Below, one piece after another: positions 58,891 through 64,000 of a stretch of DNA of 64,000 nucleotides. The DNA is from Paenibacillus castaneae (GTDB lineage: Bacteria; Bacillota; Bacilli; Paenibacillales; Paenibacillaceae): contig NZ_KZ614144.1 in assembly GCF_002884445.1 (NCBI RefSeq), positions 2,899,551 through 2,963,550 on the forward strand. The letters are read 5' to 3'. Under the pieces are notes generated by a model. It did not search any database, was not told where the DNA came from, and saw only the letters and a program-made list of their open reading frames with translations. Every line of letters starts with the position of its first letter. The first letter of the stretch is position 1. A program made the position numbers and the translations under genes.

Positions 58891-59733
58891 ATGTTACAAG
58901 TGAAAACAAAGAAAAAAAGGGATATGTACGATATATTCTCGAATAGTATCATTGTTTTATTTGCTCTATTGAATCTTTTTCCATTATATTGGCTGTTTAC
59001 AAGTTCACTTAAGAATAGTTCGGACGTGCTCAAGATGCCTCCGGACTGGTGGCCTTCCACTTTTACATTCTCGAATTATTCTGAAGTATTCAGCAGCCAG
59101 CCCGCATTACGCTGGACGATGAACAGCTTGTTCGTAGCGGGTTTAACGACAATATTAGTCGTAGCAGCCAGTTCTATGGCAGCCTATGCCTTCTCCAAGC
59201 TTCAATTCAAAGGCAAGCAAGTAATCTTCATTTTCTTTGTTTCCAGCTTGATGGTACCGAAAGAGGTCATGATCGTCCCTTTATTTCGGATTACGCAGGA
59301 GCTCGGAATGGTCAACAGCTTATATGGCATGATATGGCCGAACGTCGCAACCGCTTTTGGCGTGTTTTTATTAAAAGGATTTTTTGACAGCGCGCCTGAC
59401 GCTTTGCGAGAAGCAGCCAAAATTGATGGCGCAGGAGAAGTCAGAACATTCTTGCAAATATTGCTCCCAATCATCAAACCAGGTATTGGGGCATTATTCA
59501 TTCTGAACTTCGTTCAAGTATGGAATGATTATCTGTGGCAATTGGTTATTGGCCAGGATAAAGAAATGAAAACGTTAATGGTCGGCGTAGCCACCTTGAT
59601 GCAGGATCTTAATCCTAACTTCGCATACAAAATGGCAGGTGCAACGGTAGCGGCAATACCTATGTTAATCATCTTTGTAATGTTCCAGAAATATTTCACA
59701 AGCGGCATTGCAATTGGCGCAGTAAAGGAATAA
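58891..59733 (+). CDS. Sugar ABC transporter permease (MalG-like, CUT1)
   Basis: Second permease, 280 residues, six membrane segments. The EAA loop is SAPDALREAAKIDGAGEVRTFLQILLPIIKPG (about 168-198), and the C-terminus ends FQKYFTSGIAIGAVKE, typical of this subgroup. AGTGAGGGATAAATC precedes the ATG. It forms the transmembrane channel with the MalF-like subunit. Confidence 0.92.
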   Translation: MLQVKTKKKRDMYDIFSNSIIVLFALLNLFPLYWLFTSSLKNSSDVLKMPPDWWPSTFTFSNYSEVFSSQPALRWTMNSLFVAGLTTILVVAASSMAAYAFSKLQFKGKQVIFIFFVSSLMVPKEVMIVPLFRITQELGMVNSLYGMIWPNVATAFGVFLLKGFFDSAPDALREAAKIDGAGEVRTFLQILLPIIKPGIGALFILNFVQVWNDYLWQLVIGQDKEMKTLMVGVATLMQDLNPNFAYKMAGATVAAIPMLIIFVMFQKYFTSGIAIGAVKE

Positions 59734-59769
59734 TGATTGGAATGCTTACAGGAAATGCGAGGGCGTGGC

Positions 59770-60678
59770 ATGAAGAATTTGATTAGTATCGATGTTGGCG
59801 GTACAGATATTAAATATGCTGTGTTCGGTTCAGATGCAGAGATTCTCTTTCATGATTCGATAAAGACGCCAATAGGGGCAGCTAATAGTAGAATCCCAGA
59901 ACAGATTGCTGCCATTATTTTGAGGATGCAGGGATTGTTTAGCGATATTGGCGGGGTCGGCATTAGCACGGCAGGAGTTGTTGATCCATTAACAGGCGAG
60001 ATTGTGTTTGCAGGCGGAACTATTCCTGAGTATAAAGGAACTAATCTTAAAAAAAGAATTGAAGAGCAGTTCGGTTTAAATACGATTGTTGCCAATGATG
60101 TAAATGCTGCAGCCTGTGGTGAGAAATGGAAGGGAGCAGCTCGCAGCAGTGATCATTTCTTTTGTATGACACTGGGAACGGGAATTGGCGGCGCTTTATT
60201 TTGCGAAGGGAAGCTTGTTGTTGGGAGTCATTTCAGAGCTGGTGAAATTGGTCACTCTTTATACGACAAGAATACACAAACTACGTATGAACAAAGAGCC
60301 TCCATGTCAGCTTTGATGAACAAAGCAACAGCGAAGCTGTCTGGTTTCACTGGAAACGGGCATGAGCTGTTTGCACGGGCGAGAGAAGGCAATGAGGCAT
60401 ACAATAGCGTCATTGATGCATGGGCAGAAGAAATTGCAAGAGGCTTGGCTGAAATTATTTTCCATATTGACCCTTCCATGATTGTGATTGGCGGTGGCGT
60501 CTCCGAACAGAAAGCTTTCTTATTAGATAAAATTAAAGCCCATATGAACAGTTACTTGCCGTTGAACTTCTCAATGACTGAGCTGAAAGTGGCTGAGCTT
60601 GGCAATAAAGCAGCACTATACGGTGCCGTTTACCCTTACTATAAAGATGAGATGGAGTGGAAAATCAATGAAAAATGA
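59770..60678 (+). CDS. nanK: ROK family kinase, probable N-acetylmannosamine kinase
   Basis: Should phosphorylate ManNAc released by the lyase to ManNAc-6-P. The 302-residue protein has the ATP-binding start LISIDVGGTDIKYAVFG, the sugar-site VANDVNAAACGEKWKGAA, GTGIGGALFCEGKLV and a C-terminal DPSMIVIGGGVSEQ. The zinc motif CxCGxxGCxE, usual in ROK kinases after the GEIGH segment, is absent here: GEIGHSLYDKNTQTTYEQRAS has no cysteines. ATG at 59770 is chosen because GAGGG lies seven bases upstream. It overlaps nanA by 11 bases. The kinase assignment depends on operon context. Confidence 0.83.
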   Translation: MKNLISIDVGGTDIKYAVFGSDAEILFHDSIKTPIGAANSRIPEQIAAIILRMQGLFSDIGGVGISTAGVVDPLTGEIVFAGGTIPEYKGTNLKKRIEEQFGLNTIVANDVNAAACGEKWKGAARSSDHFFCMTLGTGIGGALFCEGKLVVGSHFRAGEIGHSLYDKNTQTTYEQRASMSALMNKATAKLSGFTGNGHELFARAREGNEAYNSVIDAWAEEIARGLAEIIFHIDPSMIVIGGGVSEQKAFLLDKIKAHMNSYLPLNFSMTELKVAELGNKAALYGAVYPYYKDEMEWKINEK

Positions 60679-61588
60679 AATGGTAACGAAGTATCAAGGC
60701 ATATATGTTGCAATGTACTCGGTTTATGATGATTTGGGTAATGTGGATGCGGCTCGTGTGAAGAAGCTGGCCAGATATTATGTTTCCTCTGGCATCAAAG
60801 GACTTTATGTAGGCGGCAGCTCAGGCGAGGGCATTCTGCAAACAGTAGAGGAACGCAAACAAGTGCTTGAGGCTGCGATGGAAGAGGTAAAAGGAGAATT
60901 AATTATTATCGTTCACGTTGGGGCTAATTCAACGCGCGAGAGCGTTGACCTCTCCAAGCATGCTGAAGAAGTCGGTGCGGATGTCATTTCCGCTGTTCCA
61001 GCCATTTACTATCGTTTATCAGAAGCAGCTGTAGAAAACCACTGGCAGCAAATGATTGACAGCACCAAGCTTCCTTTCATTATTTATAATATTCCGCAAA
61101 CAACTGGCTTCAACTTGTCGATGCCTTTATTCAAGAAAATGGCGCAGCAGGATAAAGTAATAGGCATAAAAATGTCGGGAGAAAGCACTTTCGAGCTGCA
61201 GCAATTTAAAGAGGTTGGCGGCGAGGATTTTCTCGTATTCAACGGTCCTGATGAGCAATTTTTGGCTGGTAGAATTATGGGAGCCGATGGAGGCATCGGC
61301 GGTACGTACGGTGTTATGCCAGAGCTATTTTGCGTGTTAAATCGTCTTTACGTTGAAAATAAGTTGGAAGAAGCACAAGTGCTCCAATTTAAAATAAATG
61401 GTATTATTAAAAAGCTGCTAGGCTATCCATCGTTATATGGAGCTTGCAAATATATACTCCATGTTAGAGGCATTGAAACGGGTGAACCGCGTTTCCCTCT
61501 ACTGCCTGTTAGAGTGGAAGATCATGATTCTTTAGCAGCATTGAATCAAGAAATCGAAGCCGTCATTGCTGCATATTTAAACGAGTAG
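60668..61588 (+). CDS. nanA: N-acetylneuraminate lyase (DHDPS/NAL family)
   Basis: Cleaves N-acetylneuraminate to ManNAc and pyruvate through a Schiff base. The 306-residue barrel has GLYVGGSSGEGILQTVEERK (phosphate/carboxylate-binding GxSSGEG, about 39-58), the tyrosine in FIIYNIPQTTGF (about 136-147) and the Schiff-base lysine in KVIGIKMSGES (about 161-171). The GSSGEG motif separates sialic acid lyases from dihydrodipicolinate synthases, which have GTTGE. ATG at 60668 gives the usual lyase N-terminus and lies within the end of nanK. Confidence 0.92.
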   Translation: MKNEMVTKYQGIYVAMYSVYDDLGNVDAARVKKLARYYVSSGIKGLYVGGSSGEGILQTVEERKQVLEAAMEEVKGELIIIVHVGANSTRESVDLSKHAEEVGADVISAVPAIYYRLSEAAVENHWQQMIDSTKLPFIIYNIPQTTGFNLSMPLFKKMAQQDKVIGIKMSGESTFELQQFKEVGGEDFLVFNGPDEQFLAGRIMGADGGIGGTYGVMPELFCVLNRLYVENKLEEAQVLQFKINGIIKKLLGYPSLYGACKYILHVRGIETGEPRFPLLPVRVEDHDSLAALNQEIEAVIAAYLNE

Positions 61589-61603
61589 AGGGGATAGGCC
61601 AAG

Positions 61604-62284
61604 ATGATAGAACGGATCAAAGGTGGACTCGTCGTTTCCTGCCAAGCACTGGATCATGAACCTTTGCATAGTTCTTTTATTATGTCGAAGTTGGCTTTGG
61701 CCGCGAAGGAAGGCGGAGCAGTGGGGATAAGAGCTAATTCCAAGGAAGATATTATAGCGATTAAACAAGAGGTATCATTGCCTGTCATCGGAATTGTGAA
61801 GCGTGACTATGCGGACAGTGAAGTTTTTATAACCGCGACAATCAAGGAGATCGATGAGCTGCTGGAAAGCGGATGCGAAATGATCGCATTGGACAGCACG
61901 GTGCGTGATCGTCCGAATGGAGAAACATTATCTGATCTTGTTGCGTATTGCAGAGAGAAGAACCCCTCTGTACAATTAATGGCAGACATTTCTACATTGG
62001 AAGAAGCGAGAATCGCGGAGCAATTGGGCTTTGATTGTGTGTCTACAACGCTTCATGGATATACACCCTATACGTCTTCATTTAAATTATATGATGATGA
62101 TTTCCGGTTTTTAAGAGAAGTTGTACAGGCAGTAACGCTTCCCGTCATAGCAGAAGGGAATGTGCTAACGCCTGAAATGTACAAGCGCTGCTTGGAACTG
62201 GGAGCAGCTTCTGTAGTGGTAGGCGGTGCGATTACACGACCTAAAGAAATTACTGCGCGTTTCGTAAACGCAGTCCAGTCATAA
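61604..62284 (+). CDS. nanE: N-acetylmannosamine-6-phosphate 2-epimerase
   Basis: Converts ManNAc-6-P to GlcNAc-6-P, linking sialic acid to amino sugar catabolism. The 226-residue protein has [17 protein letters not shown] at the start, VIGIVKRDY with the catalytic lysine (about 65-67), [24 protein letters not shown] and [25 protein letters not shown] near the end, all typical of NanE. GAGGGGATAGG precedes the ATG. It is the last gene of the nan operon; nagA and nagB functions must be supplied from elsewhere. Confidence 0.95.
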   Translation: MIERIKGGLVVSCQALDHEPLHSSFIMSKLALAAKEGGAVGIRANSKEDIIAIKQEVSLPVIGIVKRDYADSEVFITATIKEIDELLESGCEMIALDSTVRDRPNGETLSDLVAYCREKNPSVQLMADISTLEEARIAEQLGFDCVSTTLHGYTPYTSSFKLYDDDFRFLREVVQAVTLPVIAEGNVLTPEMYKRCLELGAASVVVGGAITRPKEITARFVNAVQS

Positions 62285-62308
62285 AGTAATTCATAGCGTT
62301 TGGAGAAG

Positions 62309-62337
62309 GCCGCGTTCATTGAAACGCGGCTTTTTCC
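62309..62337 (+). terminator. Terminator of the nan operon
   Basis: GCCGCGTT (62309-62316) pairs with AACGCGGC (62323-62330), followed by five T. Confidence 0.88.
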
Positions 62338-62402
62338 GTTTGATAGGGTTGAATGTCAATCGGTGCCTGATTCAGTCCCCTTGAGGAGGCACTATTTGTG
62401 AT

Positions 62403-62512
62403 CTAACTGTAATTTGAACTTTAACACTAATTCTAACTCTAACTCTAACTGTAACTCTAACTCTAACTGTAACTCTAACTGTAACTCTAACTGTAACTGT
62501 ATTCTAACTGTA
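62403..62512. repeat. Hexanucleotide tandem repeat, [C/G]TAACT
   Basis: Eleven consecutive perfect units of CTAACT or GTAACT run from 62433 to 62498, with decayed units on both sides (62403-62432 and 62499-62512). C-form and G-form units largely alternate. The array lies in a gap of about 590 bases between nanE and the next gene; the remainder of the gap (62513-62923) is A+T-rich and shows no gene or clear hairpin. Confidence 0.9.
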
Positions 62513-62923
62513 AAACCTACCGCTAATCTTGCCGTTTATGCTTGTTTTGGTTACTTTAGATGTAAATGCTGCTGTTAATATCACGCTGCAGCTCCGATTA
62601 TGTGGAAAATCATCGAATTAGCTGTAGCTTATACAGTTAAGTCAATTTATAGCTGATATAACAAGGAAATTAGCTGTATGATATACATTTAGTTGCACAT
62701 ATCCCAATCAGCAAGTCAAAATAGACTATTTTCTGGTCGTTGAGTTTCTTTAACGGAATTGTCCAAATAATCGCGCGAATAGCTAAATAAATATGGTGAA
62801 TACTCGCCTATGATAAAGCTATTATCCGATAGCTCTCTTATATTATTATTTTACGAATCAAATTTACGAATCAAAGGTTTACTGGAAACGATTAGGCTCT
62901 GAAATTCACTTTAAGGAGTCCTT

Positions 62924-64000
62924 ATGCAAAAAAATCTGCGCATGTCCACGATACTTAGGCTGTTTTTTATTCTTATTGTTATCGTTCCTGTCATCTTGAT
63001 CTGTGCCGTAATTCTAAACATATATGAGCGGGATATTCTTCAGCAAAACACAGGGAGGTCACTGCAAACCTCGCAAGCGGTCGCTTATTCCGTCAGTCAG
63101 GAAATCAATCGGATGGCAGGCTTATTTGCCTCTATCGGAGTTGATCAGGAAGTCATATTAACCGTTTTCGATGTTCATCAGAAGACGGGTATCGGGAAAC
63201 AATTGGCCAGCAATAAACTGAAAATATTAATTGAGAAATATACGGCATCAGTCTCCGGCCGGGTTCTTTCGGTCAACTTTTTTTTTGATAAAGGCGTATC
63301 TTACTCTTATCTGAGAAACATGATGATTGAGGAGAACACCTTGCGCGACCAAGAATGGTATCGCGATACGATCAACACGCCCGACAATGTGAGATTTCTA
63401 GGGATGCTCCCTAATTTATTATACGGCAATTATAATCCATACATCATGGCTGCAGCATTCTCTCCGAGTGACCCCAATCCTTTTTCAAAATTAGAGATGA
63501 TTTTGTTTACGTTTGAAAGCGGCGCCTTCGATCGTATTCTGCAATCTCGCAATAATACAGAATCTATTCTTCATATTGTAAGCGAGAAAGGCGAAGTTAT
63601 CGCATCCAACACGATTATAGATAGAGGCAGTCTAATTCCGAGTAATTGGAATGCAGAAATTGGACAATACATGAAGGGTTCTTTCGTGGACGATACAGGG
63701 GCGAGTAGAGAGCTAATTACCTATGCTAGAGTAGATAATACGAAATGGTATATTATTCAAATCATTCCGTATAAAGATTTATTAGAAAACTATCGAAATG
63801 TAAATACATTTGTATGGTTCCTCGCGATTTTGATCATTTTGGCGTTTGTACTCATTTCCTTCTATTTTGTATCGAATGTTACAGAGCCGATCCGAGAGCT
63901 GCTCCGCCAGATGGTTCGTGTTACCGGAGGGGACTTGAACGCAAGGTATTCGGGCTCAGGAAGCTTAGAGATGGTAAGGCTAGGCCATTCCTTTAATCTG
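62924..64000 (+). CDS. YesM-type sensor histidine kinase, 3' end outside window
   Basis: An open frame of 359 codons running to the last base. It has a membrane segment near the start (FFILIVIVPVILICAVIL), a Cache-like extracellular domain (about 35-280) with WYRDTINTP and IHIVS-like segments, a second membrane segment (about 290-312, FLAILIILAFVLISFYF) and the beginning of HAMP (EPIRELLRQMVRVTGGDLNARY). Kinase and ATPase domains must lie beyond the window. AAGGAG (62913-62918) is five bases before ATG 62924. It is paralogous in layout to the YesM kinase at 52.8 kb and probably heads a further sugar-uptake locus. Confidence 0.85.
   Translation, partial: MQKNLRMSTILRLFFILIVIVPVILICAVILNIYERDILQQNTGRSLQTSQAVAYSVSQEINRMAGLFASIGVDQEVILTVFDVHQKTGIGKQLASNKLKILIEKYTASVSGRVLSVNFFFDKGVSYSYLRNMMIEENTLRDQEWYRDTINTPDNVRFLGMLPNLLYGNYNPYIMAAAFSPSDPNPFSKLEMILFTFESGAFDRILQSRNNTESILHIVSEKGEVIASNTIIDRGSLIPSNWNAEIGQYMKGSFVDDTGASRELITYARVDNTKWYIIQIIPYKDLLENYRNVNTFVWFLAILIILAFVLISFYFVSNVTEPIRELLRQMVRVTGGDLNARYSGSGSLEMVRLGHSFNL

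Noticed and set aside
62403..62512. CRISPR array or true telomere
   Set aside because: Units are six bases with no spacers, no cas genes are nearby, and the region is internal and followed by normal genes.
1..64000. Phage, transposon, toxin-antitoxin or defence system
   Set aside because: No transposase, integrase, restriction, CRISPR-associated, abortive-infection or phage structural gene was recognised on either strand.

Overview
The window looks like a chromosomal segment of a spore-forming Bacillales bacterium, most probably Paenibacillus or a close relative. The reasons are the gene order cotE, amidoligase, mutS, mutL, methyltransferase, miaA, hfq ... spoVK, hflX, ynbB-like, glnR, glnA; several sporulation genes (cotE, spoVK, ytaF, YjcZ-type small proteins, a spore-type GH18 enzyme); an SLH-anchored surface enzyme; and YesM/YesN-type two-component systems. 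Start codons are mostly preceded by strong AGGAGG-like sites, and ATG, GTG and TTG are all used. No rRNA, tRNA, CRISPR array, intact insertion sequence or prophage was seen.

Layout. 1-2.9 kb: two nucleoside-type ABC permeases (the first cut by the window edge) and a nucleoside hydrolase. 3-5.3 kb: a DUF6492-type glycosyltransferase with a mannose-1-phosphate guanylyltransferase/isomerase. 5.3-6.8 kb: a PAS histidine kinase of the sporulation-kinase type (minus). 6.9-9.2 kb: a possible short terminated RNA, then a yhbD-yhbE-yhbF operon (DUF4004 regulator-like protein plus two bactofilins). 9.3-12.7 kb: an accessory patch with a lectin-fold protein under a LexA-box promoter, a GNAT acetyltransferase, an APH-type kinase and a histidine phosphatase. 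12.8-17.3 kb: a 1440-residue YfkN-like nucleotide phosphoesterase with SLH domains and a possible Pho box. 17.4-23.5 kb: a GH18 enzyme with a repeated N-terminal module, small conserved genes, a beta-carbonic anhydrase, an Fe-S-type protein and an M32 carboxypeptidase. 23.7-27.4 kb: a ThiY/SsuA-type ABC transporter and an aromatic-acid-exporter-like protein. 27.7-30.8 kb: ytaF, cotE and a GC-rich amidoligase gene.

31-48.5 kb is the conserved core: mutSL repair, tRNA modification (miaA), hfq, a class A penicillin-binding protein, a cyclophilin lipoprotein, a DUF402 phosphatase, a YdcF-type protein, spoVK, hflX, a methionine-gamma-lyase-like gene, and glnRA with an exact GlnR/TnrA operator in front. 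48.6-51 kb carries very small genes (two YjcZ-like, two small membrane proteins) and a BenE-type transporter. 51-52.5 kb is a MocR-type regulator.

52.8-62.3 kb is a complete sialic acid (N-acetylneuraminate) utilisation locus: YesM/YesN sensor and regulator, nanQ, a CUT1 sugar ABC transporter without its own ATPase, a ROK kinase (nanK), nanA and nanE, with a cre-like site at the promoter. It would import sialic acid, set its anomeric form, cleave it to ManNAc, phosphorylate it and epimerise it to GlcNAc-6-P. It is followed by a hexanucleotide tandem repeat and the 5' part of a second YesM-type kinase, cut by the window end.

No wholly unknown multi-gene system is evident. The most promising leads are the LexA-box promoter on an uncharacterised gene, the amidoligase between cotE and mutS, the repeat module of the GH18 enzyme, the putative terminated RNA before the bactofilin operon, and the hexamer array.
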